A DNA stretch of 64,000 nucleotides from DATBGO01 sp963840095 (lineage in GTDB: Bacteria; Actinomycetota; Actinomycetes; Streptosporangiales; Streptosporangiaceae). The translations under genes and the position numbers were made by a program. The stretch's first letter is position 1. Each line of letters starts with the position of its first letter. The stretch is taken from assembly GCA_963840095.1 (NCBI GenBank), contig CAWIXN010000012.1, positions 124,001 to 188,000 on the forward strand, written 5' to 3'. Below the pieces are notes generated by a model. It saw only the letters and a program-made list of their open reading frames with translations, searched no databases and had not been told where the DNA came from. Shown in pieces: positions 53,741 to 62,892 of this stretch.

Positions 53741-55504
53741 ATGGGAGTGCCTTCGGCCGCATCCAGGCGGCTAACTGGCGTCGGCCAGGCTCGCGTCGGC
53801 CGGGCCAGGTTCGGCGCCAGTCTCAGTGCACTGCTGCGACGGCACTGGCTGCTCGCGGCACTGCTGACGGCCGGGCTGGCCCTGCGCATCCTGGCGGAGG
53901 CCGCCTACCGCCCGGCCCTGCTCTTCAGTGATTCAGTCCGGTACCTGTACCTGTCCGGCGGCAACGACCCGCTGGGCTACCGTGCCCTGCTCAAGCCGGT
54001 CCTCCTCGTGGGCAACCTGGACCTGGTTGCCGCGGTACAGCACCTGCTCGGTCTGGGAATGGCCGTGGCCTTGTACATCGTGCTGGTGCGCCGCGGTGCT
54101 CCCCGCTGGCTAGCCGCCCTGGCCACCGCGCCCCTGCTGCTTGACGGCTACCAGCTCCAGATGGAGCAGAGCGTCATGTCCGATGTCCTGTTCGAGACAC
54201 TCATCGTGGCCGCACTGGTCATATTGCTGTGGGACTCCAGGCCCAGGACCTGGATGTTCGCCGCCGCCGGGTTCGCGCTCGGCTCCTCTGCCACCGTCCG
54301 GGAGATCGGCCAGATCCTCATCCTGCCTGCCGCGATCTACCTGCTCGTGGTGGTCCGGGGCTGGCGGGTCAAGCTCCGCCAGGGGACTGTGCTGGCCGTC
54401 GCTTTCCTGCTGCCCATCCTGGCCTACTGCACGACGTCGCTAGCGCTCACCGGCCACTTCAGGCTGGCCAACCAGGGGACCAACGAGCTGTACGGACGGG
54501 TCGTGCTCGCGGCCAACTGTCACGCGGTGCAGCTTCCTGCCGACGAACGTCCGCTGTGCCCGACCCGCCAGCTCGCGCTCAAGCTCGGCAATGACGCCCT
54601 CATCCACAGTCCGGAGTCGCCGTTGCGAGACTTCATGCCCCCCGGGCCGCGCGCCTCCGCGATCGCGGGCGATTTCACGCACCGCGTGTTCTGGCAGAAC
54701 CCGGTCGGCGTCTTTGCCGCGATCGGACGGGATGCTGCCAAGCTCTTCGCGGTCACCCGGGTCACCGATCCCGGAGACACCCCGATCTCGCGATGGCAGT
54801 TCCAGACCTTCTACCCCACCTACCAGTACGTGAGCCTTCAGACAGTCCGGGAGGCAGGAAAACGTTACGGCGGCGGCGGGCCGATCGTCTACAAGCCGAT
54901 CGCCGCCTTCCTGCGCGCTTATCAGCTCGACGGCGGATACACCCCCGGGCCGCTCTTCTTGCTGTGCACCCTGGCCGGGCTGGCCGGCAGCCTCGGCGTC
55001 TTGCGCAGGCGCTCCGTCCGTGACGCCGGTCTGGCGCGCTGCTACACCGCTGGCCACTCTGAAACCGCAGGCGCCGTCGATGCCACGCGCAACGTTGAGT
55101 CCGTTCGCGGCACCGAGATCGTTCGTGATGCTGAGTCGGTGCGCGACGTTGAGTCCCGCCGCGACGCTGAATCCCGCCGCAGCGCTGAATCCCGCCGCGA
55201 CGCTGAATCCCACCGCAGCGCTGAATCCCGGCGCGACGCTCGTGGCGGGCGGGACCTGTCGGCCGCGTGCCTGCTGTTCTTCGCCACCGCGGTCATCTTG
55301 CTGCTCGCCTCAGACGCGTTCGAATTCAGCTGGCGCTACCAGCTCCCCGCGCTGGTCACGCTCCCGCCAGCCGGAGCACTCGGCATCGTGGCCATCGCCG
55401 GTTACGCCTCCGGCCTGCGCCGGGGACGGTCCGGCGACGCGGCGACCAGGTCGGCGCCCGCCGAGGCTGAGCACACGAGCGCAGCTCCGAGCGGCCGGCT
55501 CTGA
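53741..55504 (+). CDS. Polytopic membrane glycosyltransferase-like protein (GT-C)
   Basis: 587 residues with about ten helices. After TM1 (LLAALLTAGLALRILAEAAY) the first external loop holds LLFSDSVRYLYLSGGNDPLG, with the aspartate expected of lipid-carrier-dependent GT-C enzymes, and QMEQSVMSDVLFETLIVAAL follows. A basic stretch between two C-terminal helices consists of seven-residue repeats (SRRDAESRRSAESRRDAESH). The donor is probably a polyprenyl-phosphate sugar; the acceptor is unknown. Confidence 0.75.
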   Translation: MGVPSAASRRLTGVGQARVGRARFGASLSALLRRHWLLAALLTAGLALRILAEAAYRPALLFSDSVRYLYLSGGNDPLGYRALLKPVLLVGNLDLVAAVQHLLGLGMAVALYIVLVRRGAPRWLAALATAPLLLDGYQLQMEQSVMSDVLFETLIVAALVILLWDSRPRTWMFAAAGFALGSSATVREIGQILILPAAIYLLVVVRGWRVKLRQGTVLAVAFLLPILAYCTTSLALTGHFRLANQGTNELYGRVVLAANCHAVQLPADERPLCPTRQLALKLGNDALIHSPESPLRDFMPPGPRASAIAGDFTHRVFWQNPVGVFAAIGRDAAKLFAVTRVTDPGDTPISRWQFQTFYPTYQYVSLQTVREAGKRYGGGGPIVYKPIAAFLRAYQLDGGYTPGPLFLLCTLAGLAGSLGVLRRRSVRDAGLARCYTAGHSETAGAVDATRNVESVRGTEIVRDAESVRDVESRRDAESRRSAESRRDAESHRSAESRRDARGGRDLSAACLLFFATAVILLLASDAFEFSWRYQLPALVTLPPAGALGIVAIAGYASGLRRGRSGDAATRSAPAEAEHTSAAPSGRL

Positions 55505-55510
55505 ACCGCG

Positions 55511-55579
55511 CCCACAGAACCGTGCCCACAGAACCGTGCCCACCGAACGTGCCCACAGAACCGTGCCCACCGAACCGTG
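55511..55579. repeat. 14-bp minisatellite
   Basis: Five units of CCCACAGAACCGTG or CCCACCGAACCGTG follow the glycosyltransferase stop. 55505-56064 contains no supported gene, only repeats and a hairpin element. Confidence 0.85.
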
Positions 55580-55713
55580 GCCACATTTCGCGGCGGGCTG
55601 ATCATGGGGCATCACTGCCGTCTCTGTGGTCGCGTTTGTCACTGGCGTCACAGGGGTTCCAGTCAGAGCAGGGGAACAGGGCGTGATTTGGCCGCGCACC
55701 GGGAGCCCGTCTG

Positions 55714-55762
55714 TGATCTTGACGACTTTTCAGTACATATCGCTGAGAAGTGGTCAAGATCA
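55714..55762. repeat. Dispersed hairpin element, copy 3
   Basis: TGATCTTGACGACTTTTC and GAGAAGTGGTCAAGATCA pair around AGTACATATCGCT. It lies between convergent genes, like copy 1. Confidence 0.82.
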
Positions 55763-55984
55763 TTGGTCTTACCCTCACTGCAGGGGCTGGCGAGACTGCT
55801 GTTGCCAGTGTGACGCGACTGAGCGGCGTGCGCGCACGCGTGTGTGCCAGGGCTGGCCGACAGCGCCCCTGGTGCCCGCGCACCCGGGCATCTACGCCCT
55901 GAGTACCGGACGGAATCGAAGGGACCTGAGCGGCCAGCGGTTGGCCTGGGCTGCCACAATCACGGCCTGCCAGTGCTTGGGTCG

Positions 55985-56100
55985 CCGATCGCCGCAGCTC
56001 AGCAGATCAGTCATCCAGAGGGTGCGCGGCACCGGTGGTGGTCCGATCGCCGCAGGTCAGCGGATCAGTCATCCAGAGGCTGCGCGGCACCGGTGGTGGT
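55985..56100. repeat. 58-bp tandem duplication over a gene end
   Basis: Two 58-bp copies beginning CCGATCGCCGCAG and including GATCAGTCATCCAGAGG. The right copy contains the last codons and stop of the large membrane protein; the left copy is the same sequence beyond the stop. Confidence 0.85.
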
Positions 56101-58788
56101 CCGGTCCGCAGCCGCACGCAGCCCGGCCGACGCGGACGGCCGGGCGGAGCCGACGGACGGCTGGGCGGAGCCGGCGGACGGCTGGGCGGAGCCGGCGGAC
56201 GGCTGGGCGGAGCCGGCGGGCGGCTGGGCGGAGCCGACGGACGGTTCGGCGGAGCCGGCAGACACGGCGAACGGCCGGGCGGAGCCGGCGGACACGGCCG
56301 ACGCGGGCGGCTGGGCGGAGCCGGCCGACACCTGGGCAGCGACGGGCGGGGCAGGCGCAGCAGCGGACGGCTCGGCGGGCACCTGGTCGCTGGCCAGCGA
56401 AGCGGCGGCCACGACGGCGATGAGGAGCGGCAGCACGAACGGGAGCGTGGATCCCGGCACGCCGACGCCGGAATCCTCGGCAAACCAGCCGAGCACGGCC
56501 ATGATCCAGATCGTGATGCAGCTGATCTTCAGCAGCGGCACCGTCTCCCATGCGCGCGGCAGTCTCCCAGCCGTGATCCGGTCCGGCCAGAGGAGGAGCA
56601 GTCCGAGCCCGACCACGATCAGCGGGATCAGCAAGTTATACGGGGTCGTGGTGAGGGAGCCGAGGTTAGTGCTGATCTTGCGCTGGAGCGTCCCGCCTGC
56701 CCCGCCGTGCAGTGCCAGGCCGGCGAAGTAACCGATGTCCGAGTGCCCGGTCACCGGAACGAAGTAGTTGACCAGCGCGAACACGGCGAACAAGGCGAGA
56801 CCGCTGAGCGCGACGATGACAGCCCGCCGCGCGCTGAGCCGCATATTGGCGACGGCCATGATCAGCAGGATGAAGCCGGGGACCATCGCGATTGTCCCGC
56901 CGACTTTGGCACCGAAGCCCGGCCAGCCCGAGGCGATCACCGCGAACAGCGCCACCGCTGATACGACGAGCACCGCCCGCCCGCGCGGTCCGGCCCACCT
57001 GCCCCTGGCGATCCGCCGGCTCACGCCCGGCGACAGGCTCGCGCCCGGCGACAAGCTCACGCCCGGCGGCAAGCTCACGCCCGGCGGCAAGCTCACGCCC
57101 GGCGACAAGCTCACGCCCGGCGACCGGCCCGCGCCGACCGGCCGACGGACCGAGGCTGAACCCGAGCGCAGCACGATCACAGCCAGCCAGGCGCTGCACA
57201 GTATTCCCGCAGCGCCGTAGATGCCGATCGTGTTGTTGTCCGCCCCGTAGAACCGGCCGCCCAGGAGTACCGACAAGCCGAAGGGGGTGCCGAGTTCCAG
57301 CCGGGATCCAGTCATCACATCCAGGCCGATGATGGCCAGGGTCAGGGCGGCGACCACCCCGGGAGGACCCAGCGGGTCACGCCGCCAGGGTCCGGCCAGT
57401 GCGATAGCGGCCACCACAAGAGCCCAGGTCGCCGCGAGCGAGTACAGGAGAACCGCGGGATGCGGCAGCAGCCACCAGGGCACCAGGCTGGCCAGAAAGC
57501 AGCCAGCCGGGACCGAACCCGCCGCGACTCCGGCTGCCCTGGCGATCGCCCAGCGGCGCCTGCGCCGCTCGACCTGCTGCCCCCGCATGAGCACGGCGAG
57601 CAGGCCGAAGAAGACCACCTCGGCGATGACGAAGATGGCGAAGAACCAGCCGAACGTGGCCCGGTACACCTGCGCGGATGTGTCCTGGCCGATCAGGGCG
57701 CGTATCTCGGCGGCCAGAGTGCCCCGGTCAGCCCGCTGCAACGGCGAGCCGACCGCGCTCGAGGGAACCGGCTGGCCGCGCCAGCCCAGCACGGTAGGCG
57801 TGATGTCGGTGAGCTGGCTCATGCCGGACTGCCGGGTCGAGGCGCTGTCGAGCACCCCCGTCGCGTATCCGGGACCATCGACGATTATCAGCCGCAGATG
57901 CGGGGCCGTATCGTCGCCCGGAGCGAAGACGAGCGTGGTCGCGCCCGCGGGGAGGGCCGCGACGATCCGGCTCAGCGCCTGGTCGTCCGCCCTCACCGCC
58001 GCCGCCCGGACCGCCGCCCCGGCCGCGGCGGTGCCCGATCCGGAGGACGATGGGATCGCGCCCAGGCTCACGGCCGTCAGCGGGCACCGCGCGAATGTTG
58101 ACCGGCTGGCCGCTGAAACCGACGGCACATAACCAGACACGTTTCCGGACGGCCCGGCCAGGGCGAGCGCTGCGCCTGGTCCGACCGCGGTGGCGCACTG
58201 GCCCTTCCCGGCTGCGGACCTGAGCAGTCCCCAGGCCGGGCTGTAGTGGAACTGCCGGTTGTACCGGATCAGGGCCGACATGGACGGCACGTCGGCCGGT
58301 ACCGGGGTTCCCGGCGTGAGCGCGGGACCGGCCGCCTGCCGCGGGACAACGATGGCCGGCTCGGGGCACGGTCCTGAGCCCTTATGCGGCACGGCGGCGC
58401 GCGCGGCCCCGTTTAGGGTCAACCATCCATCCGCCGGGCACGTGCGCGGCGTGATCGTGTGAACCACGAGCGTGCCTACCGACCCCTGCTCGGCCAGCCG
58501 CCAGAGCGCGGGAGTCGCCGAAGCCGACACATCGCTCCAGCGCAGGCCGGGAATGCCCACGAGGACCACGGCCCCGGACGGCGCGCGGGTCACGGCACCG
58601 CGGGTCACGGTGCTGCGGTTCACGGCGCCGCGGGTCACGGTGCTGCTGGTGACCGCGGTGCCCGTCGCCGTGGCGCTGGTCGAAGCCGGGCTCGCGAGGG
58701 CCGGGCTCGCCGGGACGATCGCCCCTGCTGACCAGGCCGCGCCCAGGGTCGCGCCGAGCAGCGCCACTGCGGCCAGCGTCTTTTTCAT
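56065..58788 (-). CDS. Large membrane protein with alkaline-phosphatase-like ectodomain
   Basis: 907 residues. Signal peptide, a Thr/Val repeat (TSSTVTRGAVNRSTVTRGAV), then an ectodomain of about 300 residues resembling the alkaline phosphatase fold: VVLVGIPGLRWSDVSASATP, TCPADGWLTLNGAARAAVP and SGMSQLTDITPTVLGWRGQP. About eleven helices follow from FGWFFAIFVIAEVVFFGLLA on. A SPGVSLPPGVSLPPGVSL repeat sits in one loop and a GSAQPSAGSAQPSAGSAQPS tail ends the protein. Conserved proteins of this form occur in actinobacteria without known function; the ectodomain lacks clear metal ligands. Its start overlaps the stop of the GT87-like gene by four bases. Confidence 0.7.
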   Translation of the reverse strand: MKKTLAAVALLGATLGAAWSAGAIVPASPALASPASTSATATGTAVTSSTVTRGAVNRSTVTRGAVTRAPSGAVVLVGIPGLRWSDVSASATPALWRLAEQGSVGTLVVHTITPRTCPADGWLTLNGAARAAVPHKGSGPCPEPAIVVPRQAAGPALTPGTPVPADVPSMSALIRYNRQFHYSPAWGLLRSAAGKGQCATAVGPGAALALAGPSGNVSGYVPSVSAASRSTFARCPLTAVSLGAIPSSSGSGTAAAGAAVRAAAVRADDQALSRIVAALPAGATTLVFAPGDDTAPHLRLIIVDGPGYATGVLDSASTRQSGMSQLTDITPTVLGWRGQPVPSSAVGSPLQRADRGTLAAEIRALIGQDTSAQVYRATFGWFFAIFVIAEVVFFGLLAVLMRGQQVERRRRRWAIARAAGVAAGSVPAGCFLASLVPWWLLPHPAVLLYSLAATWALVVAAIALAGPWRRDPLGPPGVVAALTLAIIGLDVMTGSRLELGTPFGLSVLLGGRFYGADNNTIGIYGAAGILCSAWLAVIVLRSGSASVRRPVGAGRSPGVSLSPGVSLPPGVSLPPGVSLSPGASLSPGVSRRIARGRWAGPRGRAVLVVSAVALFAVIASGWPGFGAKVGGTIAMVPGFILLIMAVANMRLSARRAVIVALSGLALFAVFALVNYFVPVTGHSDIGYFAGLALHGGAGGTLQRKISTNLGSLTTTPYNLLIPLIVVGLGLLLLWPDRITAGRLPRAWETVPLLKISCITIWIMAVLGWFAEDSGVGVPGSTLPFVLPLLIAVVAAASLASDQVPAEPSAAAPAPPVAAQVSAGSAQPPASAVSAGSARPFAVSAGSAEPSVGSAQPPAGSAQPSAGSAQPSAGSAQPSVGSARPSASAGLRAAADRTTTGAAQPLDD

Positions 58789-60053
58789 CCCGTTAACCGT
58801 ATCCGGGCGGCATCAGCGGCAGGTTCAGCCGAGCCACTGCGCGCACCAAGGCTAGACACCCGCATCCACACCCACAGGCCAGCCGGGTAGACGTAGTAGC
58901 CGAACCGGCTGGACGGCGCGAGAGTGAACATCAGAACCAGACCGATGATCAGCCACCAGGTGGCTGCGCGGGCGTCCCTGGGAGGCCGCACGATCAGCGA
59001 CAGGGCCAGGGCGAGGCCGGCCAGCGCAAGCAGGCCGACGGCGATCAGGTGCCCCGCGGGCCCGGTCTGGGCCAGCAGGTAACCAGGCAGCGGGCTGGCC
59101 GCGCCCGACTTCACATGGGACAGGCCCAGCGGGAACGAGATCGTGTTGTCGACCAGGCTGGCCGGCGCCACGGCCGCCACCGGGCCTACGAGGACGACCA
59201 GAACCGCCAGCGCGGTGAGCGCAAAACTCCCCACCGCGCGCCTGCCGTCCCGACCGGCGAGCAGCACGAGGGCCACCAGAAGGGCCGGCCACGCGGTCGC
59301 TTTCAGGCCGGCCGCGACGCCGAGCGCCAGGCCGGCCAGGACCGGGCTGCTCCGGCGCCCGGGCCGCCAGAGCAGCGCGAGGCCCAGGCACATCAGGGCG
59401 AGCACCGGCAGATCGTCGCCGCCTACCGCGAGCGGGAACGCCACCAGCGGCGTCGCGGTCACCAGCGCGGTCCAGCGCCAGCTGTCCCTCGCCCCGGCGC
59501 AGCGCAGCGCCAGCGCGAAGACCACCACGAACGCAACGCCGAGCCAGATCCTGGGATCGGTGAGCAGGCTGTTGCCCAGCAGCGCGCGGGCCATCCCGAA
59601 CGCCGCCATCGCCGGGAGGTACGGGTTATAGGCGTCCGGGTCATGCGTGCCCGCCAGCGCAGCGGCGGGTTCGTAGGGGGTGCCGTGATGGACGAGCAGC
59701 AGCGCGCCGCGGACGATCACCCACATCTCCCGCTGGCTCTGGTACCTCGCGGCCATCCAGGTGAGCGGCACGACCAGGCCGCCGACGAAGCCGATCACGA
59801 TGCTGACTTCGAGGCCGCGTCGCCTCCACAGCGCCGCGACGGCGGCCAGCAGGTAGGCGGGAGCCGCGATGACCGCCCACTCCCGGTGCACGCCGATGCC
59901 GCTGACCAGCGCAACTATCCCGGCATACACGGCAAACGCGGCAAAGGCGGCCACCAGCCAGCCGCGGCCGATCGCGGCGACCGACCCCGGCACTGCCTCG
60001 TCTGAGGGCTCGCTGCCGCCGCCCAGTGACGGCTTCAGCGCGAGCAGTGACAC
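58785..60053 (-). CDS. GT87/DUF2029-type membrane mannosyltransferase-like protein
   Basis: 422 residues with about ten helices. The external loop SQREMWVIVRGALLLVHHGT and PYEPAAALAGTHDPDAYNPY resembles the DUF2029/GT87 polyprenol-phosphate-mannose-dependent group, and later loops read AVGGDDLPVLALMCLGLALL and GLKATAWPALLVALVLLAG. The C-terminus APSSRFGYYVYPAGLWVWM is also typical. Its stop overlaps the start of the large membrane protein downstream, so the two are coupled and probably act together on an envelope polymer. Confidence 0.8.
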   Translation of the reverse strand: MSLLALKPSLGGGSEPSDEAVPGSVAAIGRGWLVAAFAAFAVYAGIVALVSGIGVHREWAVIAAPAYLLAAVAALWRRRGLEVSIVIGFVGGLVVPLTWMAARYQSQREMWVIVRGALLLVHHGTPYEPAAALAGTHDPDAYNPYLPAMAAFGMARALLGNSLLTDPRIWLGVAFVVVFALALRCAGARDSWRWTALVTATPLVAFPLAVGGDDLPVLALMCLGLALLWRPGRRSSPVLAGLALGVAAGLKATAWPALLVALVLLAGRDGRRAVGSFALTALAVLVVLVGPVAAVAPASLVDNTISFPLGLSHVKSGAASPLPGYLLAQTGPAGHLIAVGLLALAGLALALSLIVRPPRDARAATWWLIIGLVLMFTLAPSSRFGYYVYPAGLWVWMRVSSLGARSGSAEPAADAARIRLTG

Positions 60054-60291
60054 TCACATCCTCCCCTGACGAGTATCGCGCCGATTTCCTCCGGACGTCG
60101 GCGCGGCGTGCGCTTCCTCGGCCTGGGCGGGCCTCGGGCAGAAACCGGCCGGATGACGCGCGGGGTGCGAACGACCAGCGTACTGCGCGATTCGGCTTAT
60201 GCTGCGCCCGGCGGCGGAGGTGCCGTCCGGCGGGAACTGGCGACAAGGCGAGTCTCGTCTGGGTGAGTACAAGGCCGAGAAACGGGGGACG

Positions 60292-61050
60292 ATGGCTGGA
60301 CTTCGGCAACTGGCCAGACAATCGGGCGGCGGCGACGTCGCCATGGCCCTGCTGGCCCCGCTGCTGCTGGCGCAGGGCAGGCACGCCGCCCGGCGAGCGC
60401 CCCGGCTGCCCGACGCGTCGGGCCCGGCACAGGGCACGAATGGCGACGGGGATCCCGTCCGGCGCCTGCTGGTGATCGGTGAATCCACCGCCGCGGGGCT
60501 GGGCGCCCGCACGCACACCCGCGCGCTGCCCGGTTTCATGGCCGCGGAGATCAGCGGCCGCCTGGGTGGCACGGTGCACTGGTCGGCCCGCGGCAAGGGT
60601 GGCGCCACCACGCGCACCGTGCTCGCGGAGCTGGTCCCGGCCGCGCCTGAAGCCTTTGACCTCACCGTGCTGACAGTCGGGATCAACGACCTGCTGGGCC
60701 GCCGGGCGCTGCAGCCGTGGGCGGACGACCTGCTGGCTCTCATCGGGGCCCTGCGCGGCGCGGCCGGACGCTCCAGGCTGATCGTGTCGGGGATGCCGCC
60801 GGTTCACCTGGCACCGGGGATCCCGCAGCCGCTGCGATTCGTGCTCGGCCGCCGGACCCGGGCGATGGACCGGACAATCGGTCAGGTCTCAGCCGCGTCC
60901 GGAGCCGCTTATGTGCCGATCAACGTGGCCGCGGCAGGCAGCGGCGAGCTCTTCGCCCCGGACGGCTTCCACCCGTCAGAGACTGGCTACCGCGAGTGGG
61001 CCCGCCAGCTGGCCACCGCGGTGCCGGAAGAGCTACCCGGGCCAGCATGA
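60292..61050 (+). CDS. SGNH/GDSL-family hydrolase
   Basis: 252 residues. A lipase/esterase fold with the nucleophile in VIGESTAAGLGARTHTRALP (block I, GES instead of GDS), SARGKGGATTRTVLAELV (block II), LTVGINDLLGRRALQPWADD (block III) and the catalytic Asp-His in APDGFHPSETGYREWARQLA (block V). The N-terminal 45 residues are hydrophobic enough to act as an anchor. The ATG at MAGLRQL has GGGGGAC ahead. Its substrate is unknown. Confidence 0.9.
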   Translation: MAGLRQLARQSGGGDVAMALLAPLLLAQGRHAARRAPRLPDASGPAQGTNGDGDPVRRLLVIGESTAAGLGARTHTRALPGFMAAEISGRLGGTVHWSARGKGGATTRTVLAELVPAAPEAFDLTVLTVGINDLLGRRALQPWADDLLALIGALRGAAGRSRLIVSGMPPVHLAPGIPQPLRFVLGRRTRAMDRTIGQVSAASGAAYVPINVAAAGSGELFAPDGFHPSETGYREWARQLATAVPEELPGPA

Positions 61051-61207
61051 TGCCCAGTGCGGTGATGCCCAGTGCGGTGATGCATGCTGCGGAGGCAGAT
61101 GTGCGCGGTGCCGGATGTGCGAAATGCCCATCGCTGGGTAGACGGACTTGGCCAACCCGGCCGGGCGCAGGCAAACCGGCCAGGCAGATCAGGGGAGGAT
61201 CGGGAAG

Positions 61208-62041
61208 ATGGCTGTACCGCAGGTGAAGCTCAACAACGGCGTGGAGATCCCGCAGCTGGGATTCGGTGTCTTCCAGGTGCCGCCGGGGGCCACCGTGGAA
61301 GCCGTCACCACCGCGCTGCGGGTCGGCTACCGGCATATCGACACCGCCGAGATGTACGGCAACGAGCAGGAGGTCGGCGAGGCGATCGCCCGCAGCGGGC
61401 TGGACCGGTCCGAGGTCTTTGTCACGAGCAAGCTCAACAACGGCGCGCACGGCTACGACGCGGCGCTGGCGGCCTTCGACGGCACCCTCGCGGCGCTCGG
61501 GGCTGACCGCATCGACCTGTTCCTCATTCACTGGCCGCTGCCGACCGTGAGCGACTTCGTGGAGACCTGGCAGGCGCTGGAGCGGATCTACGCCGACGGC
61601 CGGGCCCGCGCGATCGGCGTCTCCAATTTCCAGGCCGAACATCTCCGGCGGCTGGCCAGCGAGACCGACATCACGCCCGCGGTGAACCAGATCGAGCTGC
61701 ACCCCTACCTGACGCAAGAGAAACTGCACGCGTTCAACATCGGAACCGGGATCGCTACCGAGGCGTGGTCCCCTATCGCCCAGGGCGCGGTGCTGACGGA
61801 CCCGGTGATCACCGAACTGGCGGCCAGCTATCAGCAGACCCCGGCCCAGATCGTGCTGCGCTGGCACATCCAGCTGGGGAATATCGTTTTCCCGAAGTCC
61901 GTGACGCCGGAGCGAGTGGCCGAGAACTTCGAGCTGTTCGGGTTCGAGCTGGCGCCCCAGGACATGGACCGGATCTCGGCGCTGAACAGGGACGAGCGCA
62001 CTGGGCCGGACCCGGAGACCTTCGACATGGTCCCCGACTGA
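61208..62041 (+). CDS. Aldo/keto reductase
   Basis: 277 residues, AKR5-like. The catalytic tetrad is visible: Asp and Tyr in GYRHIDTAEMYGNEQEVGEA, Lys in VFVTSKLNNGAHGYDAAL and His in IDLFLIHWPLPTVSDFVETW. GVSNFQAEHLRRL and the NADPH-binding end NIVFPKSVTPERVAENFELF complete the family. AGGGGAGGA lies ahead of the ATG. It reduces small carbonyl compounds such as 2,5-diketogluconate or methylglyoxal in relatives. Confidence 0.95.
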   Translation: MAVPQVKLNNGVEIPQLGFGVFQVPPGATVEAVTTALRVGYRHIDTAEMYGNEQEVGEAIARSGLDRSEVFVTSKLNNGAHGYDAALAAFDGTLAALGADRIDLFLIHWPLPTVSDFVETWQALERIYADGRARAIGVSNFQAEHLRRLASETDITPAVNQIELHPYLTQEKLHAFNIGTGIATEAWSPIAQGAVLTDPVITELAASYQQTPAQIVLRWHIQLGNIVFPKSVTPERVAENFELFGFELAPQDMDRISALNRDERTGPDPETFDMVPD

Positions 62042-62121
62042 GTCGGTCACCCTCGGCCCGCTGCGACCCAGGTCCTTCCCGACCGGGCGAACACGTACAC
62101 CGGGCCTGTAAGTGAGTTCTA

Positions 62122-62262
62122 TTACGGCGCGCCGATGACAGCGGTCGGGCCCGATACCGCCACCGACCAGTCGAACTCGCCGCCAGTGATATGACGCCGC
62201 GCGGCCAGCGCGCTCAGCCAGGCAGGCAACCGCGCCAGCCCGGCGACCCGGACTACCCCGGA
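62122..62262 (-). pseudogene. Possible FG-GAP-repeat C-terminal remnant
   Basis: The minus-strand frame ends ITGGEFDWSVAVSGPTAVIG then AP and TAA. The closing pattern recalls FG-GAP repeats of secreted integrin-like proteins. No start or further repeat is visible. The rest of 62042-62322 holds nothing clear. Confidence 0.3.
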
Positions 62263-62322
62263 CGGCGGCCTCGGCCCGGCCTGAGGGGGTTTGCGCAGCC
62301 AGAGGTTAGCGATGGGGAGCCG

Positions 62323-62395
62323 AGCCGGTGAGCGGGGTCGAACCGCTGACCTGCCGTTTACAAGACGGCTGCTCTGCCAACTGAGCTACACCGGC
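62323..62395 (-). tRNA. tRNA-Thr (UGU anticodon)
   Basis: The minus strand folds with acceptor GCCGGTG/CACCGGC, D arm AGCTCAGTTGGCAGAGC, anticodon stem GCCGT/ACGGC with loop CTTGTAA (anticodon TGT) and T arm GCGGTTCGACCCCGC. CCA is not encoded. Confidence 0.95.
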
Positions 62396-62812
62396 GGGGA
62401 CTCCGAGCATGGTAGCCGAAGCGGGTCCTGACGTGCGCATCTAGATTCTGACCTGCAGCTTCGTTCGCGCGGTGGCGTATGTTGGGAGGCGAGCCGATTG
62501 TGGGCCAGCCTAAGGCCGGACAGCACCGAGAACGCCAAGGCCACTAAGCCGGCAAAGAGCAGCCATTCGCGCCAGCCGAGCCGATGCAGCTCGGCGCTGC
62601 TTGCAGACGTGTTGGCCGCGAAGGCCAGCAGGCCGACGGCCAAGGTGATCAGCAGGCTGTTGATGAACCCAAGCTGCGTCTGGGTGCGCGCCTGCAGGCG
62701 AGGGAAGGCGCCCTCTTCGACATAGTGCTGCCCAGAAACGCTGCCAGTTGCTGCTTTGCGCGGCCCACACGCGCTCGTCGATGCGCCCTGGCCCAGGGCT
62801 CGGCTCCGTCAT
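62386..62812 (-). pseudogene. Frameshifted two-helix membrane protein running into tRNA-Thr
   Basis: An N-terminal frame gives RIDERVWAAQSSNWQRFWAA. A one-base shift near 62725 then gives YVEEGAFPRLQARTQTQLGF followed by helices INSLLITLAVGLLAFAANTS and EWLLFAGLVALAFSVLSGLR. Neither frame alone encodes a complete protein. The last codons overlap the 5' end of the tRNA-Thr gene by ten bases. I infer a decayed small membrane protein of unknown function. Confidence 0.55.
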
Positions 62813-62828
62813 CAAACCCTCCGGCGAT

Positions 62829-62891
62829 CAGTGATCACTGGGCTGCTGGTTGCAAGTTAACTTGTGAAACGCGCCTTCGCAAGGTAACTTG
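62829..62891. promoter_or_regulatory. Palindromic operator cluster of the toxin-antitoxin-like locus
   Basis: CAAGTTAACTTG is a perfect 12-bp palindrome, and CAAGGTAACTTG, one base different, follows 27 bp downstream, directly before the toxin start. A third palindrome, CAGTGATCACTG, lies just before them. Repeated palindromes of this kind are typical autoregulation sites in toxin-antitoxin operons. Confidence 0.6.
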
Positions 62892-62892
62892 T

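Noticed and set aside
62584..62892. Upstream part of a 188-codon frame covering the toxin
   Set aside because: The extension overlaps the decayed membrane gene antisense and has no ribosome site. The toxin resemblance begins only at the TTG after the palindromes.
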